Part shown: piece after piece, positions 50,359 through 57,888 of the stretch
How positions within the stretch are numbered: the stretch's first letter is position 1
Layout: each line of letters starts with the position of its first letter
DNA from: Nonomuraea soli
GTDB taxonomy: Bacteria; Actinomycetota; Actinomycetes; Streptosporangiales; Streptosporangiaceae
Reading direction: 5' to 3'
Assembly: GCF_013761175.1 (NCBI RefSeq)
Contig: NZ_JACDUR010000008.1
Location: 454,546 to 518,545, forward strand
Length of the DNA stretch: 64,000 nt
The notes under the pieces: model-generated
Databases searched by the model: none
Told to the model about the DNA's origin: nothing
Seen by the model: the letters and a program-made list of their open reading frames with translations, nothing else
Made by a program: the position numbers and the translations under genes

Positions 50359-52299
50359 ATGGATTTCAGGGTGCTCGGCCCTGTGGAGGCCGGCAGCCCG
50401 GCTACTCGGCTGTCGCCGAAGCCGTTGCTGCTGCTCGCCACGCTGCTGTGCGAGGCCAATACCCGCGTGGGGCACCACCGGCTGGTGGAGGCGCTGTGGG
50501 GCGCCAGGCCGCCGGAATCGGCGGCCAGCAGCATGCGGATCTACGTTTCGCAGGTGCGGCAGGCGTTACGCGATGACAGCAGGATCGTGGCGGAACGGGG
50601 TGGATATCGGATTCGCATAGATCCGGGGGAGCTCGATTCCCACGAGTTCGAGGAATTGGTGCGCCAGGCGGCCTCGGCCGACCCCGCCACCGCCGGGCGG
50701 TTGCTGGGCGAGGCGCTGCGGCTGTGGCGCGGTCCGGCGTTCGCCGACCTGGAGCACCACGGCAGCCTGAGTGCCACCGCGGTGCGGCTGGAGGAGCTGC
50801 GTGTCATGGCGACCGAGCAGTGGGTGGCGGCCGAGCTGGGTCAGGGGCGGCACCGCGAGATCCTCACCGAGCTGCAGACGCTCGTGCGCGCGCATCCGCT
50901 GCGGGAGCGGCTGTGCGGGCTGCTGATGCTGGCGCTGTACCGCTCGGGGCGCCAGGCCGAGGCCTTGGAGGCCTACGCGCGCACCGGTGCGCTGCTGGCC
51001 GAGGAACTCGGCGTGGATCCGGGGCCCGAGCTGCGGCGGGTGTACGAAGGGCTGCTGCGGGGCGACGAGGGCGTCGCCGCCGACCTGGGAATTCCGGGAT
51101 CGGCTGCGGCTCCCGCCGCCCAGAGCCCGGTGCCGGTGGCGCCTGCCGTACCGAGGGAGCTGCCCGCTCCGGTGCCCGGCTTCACCGGCAGGCAGGCGGC
51201 GCTGGCGGCCCTGGACCGGCTGCTGCCCGGCGACGGCGCGAGCCCGCCGATGGCGATCTCCGCCATCGCGGGCGCGGTGGGCGTGGGCAAGACGGCCCTG
51301 GCGGTGCACTGGGCGCACCGGGTCGCCGGCCGTTTCCCCGACGGCCAGCTCTACGTCAACCTGCGCGGTTACGACCGCGCCCTGCCGATGCGGCCGCTCG
51401 ACGCGCTGGCCGGATTCCTGCTGGCGCTGGGCGTGCCGCGGGAGAGCATCCCCGGCGAGGTGGAGTCCGCGGCGGCGCGGTTCCGTTCGGTGGTGGCCGG
51501 GCGCAGGATCCTGGTGCTGCTCGACAACGCCGGCTCCGCCGAGCAGGTGCGTCCTCTCCTGCCGGGCACGCCCGGCTGCCTGGTCCTGGTGACCAGCCGC
51601 GACCGGCTCACGGGCCTGCTGGCGCGCGAGGGGGCCAGCAGGGTGACGCTGGGCGTGCTGAGCCAGGACGGCGCCAGGGCGCTGCTGACCGAGGCACTGG
51701 GCCCGAGCCGGGTGGAGGCCGAGCCCGGAGCCACCGGCGAGCTGGCCGAGCTGTGCGGCAGGCTGCCGCTGGCCCTGCGGATCGCCACCGCCTACCTGTT
51801 CGACCATCCCGGCCAGACCATCGCCGACTACGTGCACACGCTGCGCACCGGCGACCCGATGACGGCGCTGGCGATCAGCGGCGAGCCCGACGCCGCGGTG
51901 CGGGCGGCCTTCGACCTGTCGTACGGCACGCTGGATCCGGCGGCGCGGCGGGTCTTCCGGCTGCTGGGCCTGGTGCCGTGCGACGACTTCGACCTGCGGA
52001 GCGCCGCGGTGCTGGCCGCGATGGCCGAGCAGGAGGCCGCGGGAGCGGTGGACCGGCTGGCCGACGCCCACCTGATCGAGTGGCACGGCGCCGAGGGCAG
52101 GGGCGGCCGCTTCGGCCTGCACGATCTGCTGCGCCGCTACGCGGGCGGGCTGGCGCGGCAGGAGGACAGCGACGCGGAGCGGGCGGCGGCCCGCCGTCGG
52201 CTGTTCACGTGGACGCGGGAGACCACGTCCACGGAGGCGCCGCCGTACCCGGGCTACACCGGCTGCCCGCGCTCGACCGCCTGCCGTCAGTGGACCTAG
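50359..52299 (+). CDS. SARP-family regulator with NB-ARC ATPase, C-terminally truncated
   Basis: The 646-residue protein has an OmpR-like DNA-binding domain (1-95, MDFRVLGPVEAG to GGYRIRIDPGELD), a BTAD domain (about 96-240, LRERLCGLLMLALYRSGRQAEALEAYARTGALLAEELGVDPGPELR) and an NB-ARC ATPase with P-loop AGAVGVGKTALAV (about 303). It stops just where AfsR-like proteins enter their TPR domain. The last 20 residues are abnormal, while another frame reads RLPALDRLPSVDLG, resembling a SARP interdomain segment, so a frameshift/deletion scar is likely. Codon 70 is TTA (50566-50568), a sign of bldA control. Such proteins activate secondary-metabolite or morphological genes. Confidence 0.88.
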   Translation: MDFRVLGPVEAGSPATRLSPKPLLLLATLLCEANTRVGHHRLVEALWGARPPESAASSMRIYVSQVRQALRDDSRIVAERGGYRIRIDPGELDSHEFEELVRQAASADPATAGRLLGEALRLWRGPAFADLEHHGSLSATAVRLEELRVMATEQWVAAELGQGRHREILTELQTLVRAHPLRERLCGLLMLALYRSGRQAEALEAYARTGALLAEELGVDPGPELRRVYEGLLRGDEGVAADLGIPGSAAAPAAQSPVPVAPAVPRELPAPVPGFTGRQAALAALDRLLPGDGASPPMAISAIAGAVGVGKTALAVHWAHRVAGRFPDGQLYVNLRGYDRALPMRPLDALAGFLLALGVPRESIPGEVESAAARFRSVVAGRRILVLLDNAGSAEQVRPLLPGTPGCLVLVTSRDRLTGLLAREGASRVTLGVLSQDGARALLTEALGPSRVEAEPGATGELAELCGRLPLALRIATAYLFDHPGQTIADYVHTLRTGDPMTALAISGEPDAAVRAAFDLSYGTLDPAARRVFRLLGLVPCDDFDLRSAAVLAAMAEQEAAGAVDRLADAHLIEWHGAEGRGGRFGLHDLLRRYAGGLARQEDSDAERAAARRRLFTWTRETTSTEAPPYPGYTGCPRSTACRQWT

Positions 52300-52311
52300 G
52301 CCCGCTGTCCA

Positions 52312-52317
52312 TAGGAT
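52312..52317 (+). promoter_or_regulatory. -10 box for leaderless CoA-transferase transcript
   Basis: TAGGAT lies 7 bases before ATG 52325, directly after the end of the truncated SARP gene, with no ribosome binding site. Confidence 0.5.
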
Positions 52318-52324
52318 CACCCTT

Positions 52325-53512
52325 ATGGGAGCTTTGAGTGGTATTCGGGTGATCGATGCGGCCACGTTGTTCGCGGGGCCGTCGGCGGCGATGATGCTGG
52401 GCGACTTCGGCGCCGACGTGATCAAGGTCGAGCACCCGCGCAGGCCCGATCCCTCGCGCGGGCACGGCGCCTCCTCGGGCGGGGTGGGCCTGTGGTGGAA
52501 GACGCTGGGCCGCAACAAGCGGGCCGCCGCGGTCGACCTGTCGAAGGCCGAGGGCCAGGAGATCCTCAAGCGCCTGGCCGAGCGCTCCGACGTGCTCGTC
52601 GAGAACTTCCGCCCTGGCACCCTGGAGCGCTGGAACCTGGCGCCCGAGGTCCTGCAGGAGCTCAACCCGCGCCTGGTGGTGGCGCGCATGACGGGGTTCG
52701 GCCAGGTGGGTCCCATGGCCTCGCGGCCGGGGTTCGGCACGCTGGCCGAGGCGATGAGCGGGTTCGCGGCGATGACGGGGGAGCCCGACGGGCCGCCGAC
52801 GTTGCCGCCGCTGGCGATGGCCGACGGGATCGCGGGGCTGGCCATGGCGTACGCGGTCATGGTGGCCCTGCACGCCCGCGAGGAGACGGGGCGGGGCCAG
52901 GTGATCGACATGGCGATCATCGAGCCGATCCTGGGGCTGCTCGGGCCGCAGATGACGGCCTTCAAGGAGCTGGGGGTGGTGCCGCAGCGCACCGGCAACC
53001 GCTCCAGCAGCAACGCGCCGCGCAACACCTACCGCACCAGGGACGGGCGGTGGGTGGCCATCTCCACCAGCGCGCAGAGCATCGCCGAGCGGGTGATGCG
53101 GCTGGTGGGGCGCGAGGACCTGGTGACGGAGCCGTGGTTCGCCACGGGGGCCGGGCGGGTGGCCCACGTGGAGGAGCTGGACGCCGCGGTGGGCTCGTGG
53201 ATCGGCGAGCGGGACGCGGCGGAGGTGATCGCGCGTTTCGAGGAGGCCGACGCGGCGGTTGCGATGATCTACAATGTAAAGGACATCGCTGACGACAAGC
53301 AGTATGAAGCGCTCAACACCTTCATCGAACTCCCCGACGAGGAGCTCGGCTCGGTGACCATGCAGAACGTGATGTTCCGCATGTCGGAGACGCCCGGACA
53401 GGTGCGCTGGCCCGGCGCGCCGCACGGGCGGCACACCGACGAGGTGCTGGGGGAGCTGGGCTACGACGCCCCGCTGATCGCGCGGCTGCGGGCCGACGGG
53501 GTGATCGCATGA
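52325..53512 (+). CDS. Class III (CaiB/BaiF) CoA-transferase
   Basis: The 395-residue protein has the family III start LSGIRVIDAATLFAGPSAAMMLGDFGADVIKVEHP and the catalytic-Asp region in IAGLAMAYAVMVALHAREETGRGQVIDMAIIE (about 175-205). It moves CoA between carboxylic acids without a covalent enzyme-CoA resting state. It overlaps the following CitE-like lyase by 4 bp (ATGA), so the pair probably activates an acid to its CoA thioester and then cleaves or hydrolyses it. The precise acid is unknown. Confidence 0.9.
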   Translation: MGALSGIRVIDAATLFAGPSAAMMLGDFGADVIKVEHPRRPDPSRGHGASSGGVGLWWKTLGRNKRAAAVDLSKAEGQEILKRLAERSDVLVENFRPGTLERWNLAPEVLQELNPRLVVARMTGFGQVGPMASRPGFGTLAEAMSGFAAMTGEPDGPPTLPPLAMADGIAGLAMAYAVMVALHAREETGRGQVIDMAIIEPILGLLGPQMTAFKELGVVPQRTGNRSSSNAPRNTYRTRDGRWVAISTSAQSIAERVMRLVGREDLVTEPWFATGAGRVAHVEELDAAVGSWIGERDAAEVIARFEEADAAVAMIYNVKDIADDKQYEALNTFIELPDEELGSVTMQNVMFRMSETPGQVRWPGAPHGRHTDEVLGELGYDAPLIARLRADGVIA

Positions 53513-54306
53513 TCGTGACGTGGCTGTACGTGCCGGGGGACCGGCCCGAGCGTTTCGCCAAGGCGGCGGCGTCGGGCGCGGACGTGGTGATCATCGACCT
53601 GGAGGACGCGGTCGCCCCCGACGGCAAGGACGCGGCACGTGAGAACACGCTGGCCTACCTGGCGGCGCGTGAGGCGGGCGGGCCCGCGGTCCACGTGCGG
53701 GTCAACGACCTGGCGACCCCGCGCGGCCGCGACGACGTCGGGGCGCTGGCGGGCAGCGGGGTCGACGGGGTCCGGGTGCCGAAGGTGGAGGCGCCCGACG
53801 TGCTGGACCTGCTGGGCGACCTGCCGGGCTACGCGCTGCTGGAGTCGGCCAGGGGAGTGCTCGCGGCCTCGGCGATCGCCGCGCACCCGAACGTGGCGGG
53901 GATCGCGCTGGGGGAGCAGGACCTGGCGGCGGAGTTGTCGATCACGGCGGAGAGCGCGATGGACCACCTGCGGTTGCAGGTGGTCCTGGCCGCGGCGGCG
54001 GCCGGCCTCCCGCAGGTGCCGATGTCGGTCTATCCGGACGTGCGTGACAAGGCTGGGCTGCTGGCCTCGTCGGCGCGCGGGCGTTCGATCGGTCTGTACG
54101 GCAGGGCGGCCATCCACCCGCGCCAGCTTCCCGTCATCCGCGAGGCCTTCCGGCCGGGCGAGCAGGAGATCGCGCGGGCGCGGGAGGTGGTGGCGCTGGC
54201 CGGGCAGGGGGCGAGCGCGTTGCCCGACGGGCGGTTCGTGGACGCGCCGGTCATCGCCCGGGCGCGCCAGGTGTTGCGGCTGGCCGGTGAGGAGATCGAG
54301 ATCTAG
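53509..54306 (+). CDS. HpcH/HpaI aldolase / CitE-like citrate lyase beta family
   Basis: The 265-residue TIM-barrel enzyme begins WLYVPGDRPERFAKAAASGADVVIIDLEDAVAPDGKD, the CitE signature with metal-binding LEDAV. HVRVNDLATPRG, VPKVE, LLESARGVL and IALGEQDLAAEL are further conserved. CitE-like enzymes cleave or form malyl-, citramalyl- or related CoA thioesters. It is coupled to the CoA-transferase. Its stop overlaps that of the convergent TetR gene in CTAG, indicating a compact unit probably controlled by that TetR. Confidence 0.9.
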   Translation: MIVTWLYVPGDRPERFAKAAASGADVVIIDLEDAVAPDGKDAARENTLAYLAAREAGGPAVHVRVNDLATPRGRDDVGALAGSGVDGVRVPKVEAPDVLDLLGDLPGYALLESARGVLAASAIAAHPNVAGIALGEQDLAAELSITAESAMDHLRLQVVLAAAAAGLPQVPMSVYPDVRDKAGLLASSARGRSIGLYGRAAIHPRQLPVIREAFRPGEQEIARAREVVALAGQGASALPDGRFVDAPVIARARQVLRLAGEEIEI

Positions 54307-54935
54307 CCCTTGTAGACCCACCGCTGCTCGATCTCCTCGCGGGAGGGCGGTGGGCCGGGGAGAGGGATGGTGCCGGGCGCCTTGAGCGAGTCGAGGGCGA
54401 GGGCCAGGTAGCGCAGGCGCAGGTGGGCCGAGCGCTCGTCGTCGCCGAACTTGATCGACGACAGCTGTTCGAAGAGCGCGGCGAGGTCGTCGACGACGAT
54501 GTCGGGGCGGATGGCGCCGGCTTGCTGGGCCCGGTCGAAGAGCTGGATGGTGAGCTCGTTGGCCAGGACCGAGGCGTGGTAGAGCTCCTCGGTGGGCTGG
54601 AAGGTGCCGGCCAGGGCGATGGTGAGGGCGTTGGTGTCGTAGACGACGACGCCGCGCAGGAACTCGGCGAAGCCGTCCCAGGGGTCGTCGATGGCCAGGC
54701 CGTCGTGGGCGGACTTGATGTAGAGCTGCAGGCCGTCGTAGCAGAGCTTGCGCAGGAGCTCTTCCTTGCTGGAGTAGCGGCGGTAGAGTGCGCTGATCCC
54801 GACGCCCGCCCGTTCGGCCACGGCGGCGATCGGGGCGCCCGGGTCGGCGGTGAAGACCGCGCGGGCGGCCTCGAGGATCAGCTCGTCGTTGCGCGCGGCC
54901 TGCTTGCGGCGGCCGCTCAGGGGTTGGGACGTCAT
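54303..54935 (-). CDS. TetR-family transcriptional regulator
   Basis: The 210-residue protein has a TetR helix-turn-helix (about 15-60; RNDELILEAARAVFTADPGAPIAAVAERAGVGISALYRRYSSKEELLRKL) and an all-helical ligand domain. ATG 54935 is chosen because a TATAGT -10 box lies 6 bases upstream, although ATG 54950 is possible. The control region has an inverted repeat overlapping the promoter, suggesting autoregulation. It could regulate the convergent CoA-transferase/lyase pair or the divergent phosphate-ester operon. Confidence 0.9.
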   Translation of the reverse strand: MTSQPLSGRRKQAARNDELILEAARAVFTADPGAPIAAVAERAGVGISALYRRYSSKEELLRKLCYDGLQLYIKSAHDGLAIDDPWDGFAEFLRGVVVYDTNALTIALAGTFQPTEELYHASVLANELTIQLFDRAQQAGAIRPDIVVDDLAALFEQLSSIKFGDDERSAHLRLRYLALALDSLKAPGTIPLPGPPPSREEIEQRWVYKG

Positions 54936-54941
54936 GGACCC

Positions 54942-54947
54942 ACTATA
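54942..54947 (-). promoter_or_regulatory. -10 box for leaderless tetR
   Basis: TATAGT on the minus strand lies 6 bases before ATG 54935. Confidence 0.5.
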
Positions 54948-54950
54948 CAT

Positions 54951-54965
54951 GGAACAGATAATTCC
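54951..54965. promoter_or_regulatory. Candidate TetR operator
   Basis: GGAA-CAGATAA-TTCC lies directly upstream of the tetR -10 box, and GAAC at 54952 also pairs with GTTC at 54966-54969. Placement fits repression of tetR itself. Confidence 0.4.
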
Positions 54966-54983
54966 GTTCTAGTCCCATCTCTC

Positions 54984-55007
54984 GTCAAGAGGTAAGTATG
55001 TCTTGAC
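54984..55007. promoter_or_regulatory. GTCAAGA / TCTTGAC inverted repeat
   Basis: Perfect 7-bp arms (54984-54990, 55001-55007) with a 10-bp spacer overlap the -35 box of the phosphate-ester operon, so a bound dimer would block RNA polymerase. It is a candidate site for TetR or another regulator. Confidence 0.45.
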
Positions 55008-55031
55008 AAAGCGTTCACCGGACGTTCATTT
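55003..55031 (+). promoter_or_regulatory. Promoter of the phosphate-ester operon
   Basis: Consensus TTGACA (55003-55008), 17-bp spacer, TCATTT (55026-55031). The leader to ATG 55072 is about 35 bases and includes AAGGAG. Confidence 0.5.
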
Positions 55032-55034
55032 TTG
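55013..55034 (+). promoter_or_regulatory. PHO-box-like direct repeat (PhoP site)
   Basis: Two adjacent 11-base units, GTTCACCGGAC and GTTCATTTTTG, match the Streptomyces PHO box (GTTCACC plus four less conserved bases per unit). The repeat lies between the -35 and -10 elements of the operon that encodes phosphate-related proteins. Confidence 0.65.
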
Positions 55035-55071
55035 AGGCACCTCGGGGCACGCTCTGCCGAAGGAGCCCTAC

Positions 55072-56223
55072 ATGCGTACCGTTCCGGCCGTCTTATCGGC
55101 CCTGCTGCTGCTCACCGCCTGCGCCCCCTCCACCACGGGCGCCTCGCCCGCGCCGGCCGCGCCCAAGCCCGCCGCCTCGCAGGACCAGGCCTTCGACCTC
55201 AACCAGCTGATCACGGCGGCCAAGGCCGAGGGCAGCGTGGTCGTCTACGACTCCAGCGGCGACATCGAGGACGTCGCCAAGGCCTTCACCGCCAAATACG
55301 GCATCGCCATGGAGGGGGTCAAGTCCGACTCCCCCGAGACCGCGGAGAAGATGATCCGCGAGCACGCCGCCGACAACGTCACCATCGACGCCACCATGTA
55401 CGAGGACGGCGGCGTGCTGGTCGGCCAGCTGCTGCCGCAGCAGGTCGTGCACACCTGGATCCCCGGCGACCTGGCCGGCGACATCCCGGCCGAGAACCGC
55501 AACCCGCTGATGGCCCTGGCCAAGGCGACGATCTTCGCCTACAACACCACGGCCTCGCCCGGCGGCTGCCCGGTCAAGAACATCTGGGACCTGACCGAAC
55601 CCGAATGGCGCGGCAAGCTCGTCATGCAGGACCCGCTGGGCAAGCCGACCGTGCTGTCGTTCTTCACCCAGCTCGACGCGCACGGCAACCAGGCGCTGGA
55701 GCAGGCCTACCAGGCCAGGTACGGCAAGCCGCTGCAGACCTCCGAGAAGAGCGCCACCTTCGAGCTCATCAAGCGCCTGGCCGCCAACGACCCGGTGCTC
55801 ACCGGCGCCGACGAGGACATCTCCGGGGCCGTCGGGCCGAAGGACGTCAAGGACGTGAAGATCGGCCTGATGTCGATCTCGAAGTTCCGCAACAACCAGG
55901 ACAAGGGTTACACCCAGGCCGCCTGCACCGGCATGCAGCCGTTCGCGGGCTTCAGCTACCCGAAGTACGCGATGATCGCCACCAAGAGCAAGCACCCGAA
56001 CGCCGCCAAGCTCTTCGTGCACTTCATCATGACCGAGGAGGGCATCAAGCACGAGATCGCCGAGGGCGGCGTCTCCGGCAACGCCACGGTCAGGCCCCTG
56101 GTCACGCCCGAAGGGCTGAAGGACTGGAAGAGCGACCTGTTCCACACCGACTCGGCGCAGTTGCTGGCCGACTTCCAGAACCGGCAGGTCGTGTCGGACT
56201 TCTGGCGCGTCAACCACGGGTGA
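55072..56223 (+). CDS. ABC transporter solute-binding lipoprotein (Fbp/phosphonate type)
   Basis: The 383-residue protein has a lipoprotein signal with lipobox LTAC (Cys17), a Pro/Ala/Ser linker, then a family 1 binding fold: LITAAKAEGSVVVYDSSGDIEDVAKAFTAKYGI, NIWDLTEPEWRGKLVMQDPLGKPTVLSFF, and NAAKLFVHFIMTEEGIKHE. This resembles ferric-iron and 2-aminoethylphosphonate binding proteins. Codon 8 is TTA (55093-55095). It is the first gene of an eight-gene operon behind a PHO-box-like site, so a phosphorus-containing ligand is more likely than iron. Its stop overlaps the next start (TGATG). Confidence 0.88.
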   Translation: MRTVPAVLSALLLLTACAPSTTGASPAPAAPKPAASQDQAFDLNQLITAAKAEGSVVVYDSSGDIEDVAKAFTAKYGIAMEGVKSDSPETAEKMIREHAADNVTIDATMYEDGGVLVGQLLPQQVVHTWIPGDLAGDIPAENRNPLMALAKATIFAYNTTASPGGCPVKNIWDLTEPEWRGKLVMQDPLGKPTVLSFFTQLDAHGNQALEQAYQARYGKPLQTSEKSATFELIKRLAANDPVLTGADEDISGAVGPKDVKDVKIGLMSISKFRNNQDKGYTQAACTGMQPFAGFSYPKYAMIATKSKHPNAAKLFVHFIMTEEGIKHEIAEGGVSGNATVRPLVTPEGLKDWKSDLFHTDSAQLLADFQNRQVVSDFWRVNHG

Positions 56224-57158
56224 TGGGGTGGGGACTCCTCATCGCGGTGCCGTTCGTGCTCGTGTGCGGGGCCAACGACGGCGCGGTCCTGCTCGGCCTG
56301 GCCCTGCGCGCGGGGCTGGGCAGGACGGCGACGCTGCTGGCGCCGTTGACGCTGGTGCTGTCGCTGGTGGCGGTGCCGGTGCTGTTCGGGTACGGCGTGG
56401 CGGGCACGTTCACCGGCGGGCTGGCCGGGCTGACCGGCGGGCCCTTCCTGGGCGGGGTGATCGCCTCGCTGGTGGTGGTCGGCGTGCTCAGCCGGCGCGG
56501 GCTGCCGACGAGTCTGACGCTGGCCCTGGTGGGCGGGCTCACCGGCGCGGCGCTCGGCGGCGGGCTGGCGGTGTCGTGGGAGCGGGTCGCCGTGGTGCTG
56601 GCGGCCGGGCTGGGAGCCCCGGCGGCGGGGCTCGTGCTGGGCTACCTGCTGGGCGCGGGCTCGCACCGGGTGCCCGGCTCCTCCCGCATGCCGGCGGTGG
56701 CGCGGGTCCTCGGGGCGGGCAGTTACGCCCTGCAGTGCGCCGCGTACGCGGCCAACGACGGTCAGAAGATGTTCGCCGTGCTGGCGGTGGCCCTCGGCGG
56801 CACGCCCGGATGGGGGTGGCTGGTGGCGGTGGCGCTGGTGTTCTGCCTGGGGGCGCTGCCGTCGGTGGCCGGGGTGGGGGAGCGGCTGGGGCGCGGGCTG
56901 GCGTTGCTGCGGCCGGTGCACGTGATGTCGGCGCAGGGCGCGTGCGCGGCCGCGGTGCTGGCGGGGTCGGCGCTGGGGAGCCCGGTGAGCATGACGCAGT
57001 CGCTGTCGGCGGGCGCTGTGGGCGTGGCGGCCAGCGAGGGCGTGCGGCGGGTGCGCTGGCCTCAGGTGATGCGGCTCGGGCTGGCCTGGGTGCTCACCCT
57101 GCCCTCGGCCCTGGCTCTGGGTGTCCTGGCGGGCCTGCTCACCCGCACGGCCTGGTGA
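56223..57158 (+). CDS. PiT-family inorganic phosphate transporter, short form
   Basis: The 311-residue integral membrane protein has about ten helices and both PiT half-motifs: CGANDGAVLLGLAL near residue 17 and AANDGQKMFAVLAVAL near 178. PiT carriers move phosphate with a cation across the cytoplasmic membrane. It is shorter than usual and the first motif diverges from the common NGxxDxAN form. It is coupled to the binding-protein gene and precedes a DUF47/PhoU-like gene, the pairing normally seen for PiT proteins. It could take up or release the phosphate freed by the encoded phosphatases. Confidence 0.88.
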   Translation: MGWGLLIAVPFVLVCGANDGAVLLGLALRAGLGRTATLLAPLTLVLSLVAVPVLFGYGVAGTFTGGLAGLTGGPFLGGVIASLVVVGVLSRRGLPTSLTLALVGGLTGAALGGGLAVSWERVAVVLAAGLGAPAAGLVLGYLLGAGSHRVPGSSRMPAVARVLGAGSYALQCAAYAANDGQKMFAVLAVALGGTPGWGWLVAVALVFCLGALPSVAGVGERLGRGLALLRPVHVMSAQGACAAAVLAGSALGSPVSMTQSLSAGAVGVAASEGVRRVRWPQVMRLGLAWVLTLPSALALGVLAGLLTRTAW

Positions 57159-57204
57159 CGGCCCCGGGTGCGACGGCCGCCCGGCCGGGTGGCGGGTGGG
57201 CGCC

Positions 57205-57888
57205 GTGAGCCGGGCACGGCGTTCCGGGCGGCTGAGGCGGGCATGGGACGACCTGCGCGGCGCCTCGGGCCCGCGGATCGTGGCGCTGGTGGCCGCCCAG
57301 ATCGCCACCGCCCGTTCCGGCGCCGTCCTGGCGCTGGAGACCGCTCACGGCCGGGTGGCGCCCCCGGCGGCCAGGGCGCGCATGGCCCGCATCGAGCACG
57401 AGGGCGACGCGGCCAGGGCCGAGCTGGTCAAGGCCCTGCGCGGCAGCCTGGCCACCCCGATCGACCGCGAGGACCTCTACCGCCTGTCGCGCAGCGTCGA
57501 CGACGTCCTGGACCACCTGCGCGACTACGTGCGCGAGGGCGACCTGTTCGGCCCCACCGGCCCGACGGACGGCACGGGTGCCGGTGGCGCCCGCTTCGCC
57601 GTCGAGCCTCTGCGGGCGATCATCGACGGTCTCGACGGGCTGGAGGTCGCTCTCGGGCGGGTGCTGGCCGACCCCGCCTCGGTGACCTCCTGCGCGCTGG
57701 CGGCGCGCAAGGCGGGTGGCCGGGTGCGCCAGCACTACCAGGCGGAGCTGGCCAGGCTGTTCGCCGGTCCGCTGGAGATGGAGGTGCTGCGCCGCCGTGA
57801 GTTGCTGGCGCGGCTGGACACGGTGGGCAGGCGGCTGGGCGAGGCGGCCGACGCTCTGGCGGACGCGATGTTGAAGAGGAGCATGTGA
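57205..57888 (+). CDS. DUF47/PhoU-like protein
   Basis: The protein (227 residues from GTG 57205) is all-helical with IEHEGDAARAELVKALRGSLATPIDREDLYRLSRSVDDVLDHLRDYVREG, the DUF47/PhoU-like metal-binding helical signature. Partners of PiT carriers of this type modulate phosphate transport from the cytoplasmic side. It follows the PiT gene in the same direction. A Gly/Thr-rich insert (GPTGPTDGTGAGG) breaks one helix. The start is uncertain because the upstream part is basic low-complexity. The stop overlaps the next ATG. Confidence 0.82.
   Translation: MSRARRSGRLRRAWDDLRGASGPRIVALVAAQIATARSGAVLALETAHGRVAPPAARARMARIEHEGDAARAELVKALRGSLATPIDREDLYRLSRSVDDVLDHLRDYVREGDLFGPTGPTDGTGAGGARFAVEPLRAIIDGLDGLEVALGRVLADPASVTSCALAARKAGGRVRQHYQAELARLFAGPLEMEVLRRRELLARLDTVGRRLGEAADALADAMLKRSM

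Noticed and set aside
55072..56223. Ferric iron importer
   Set aside because: Family resemblance exists, but no iron-regulator site is seen and all neighbours relate to phosphate; left as an alternative only.
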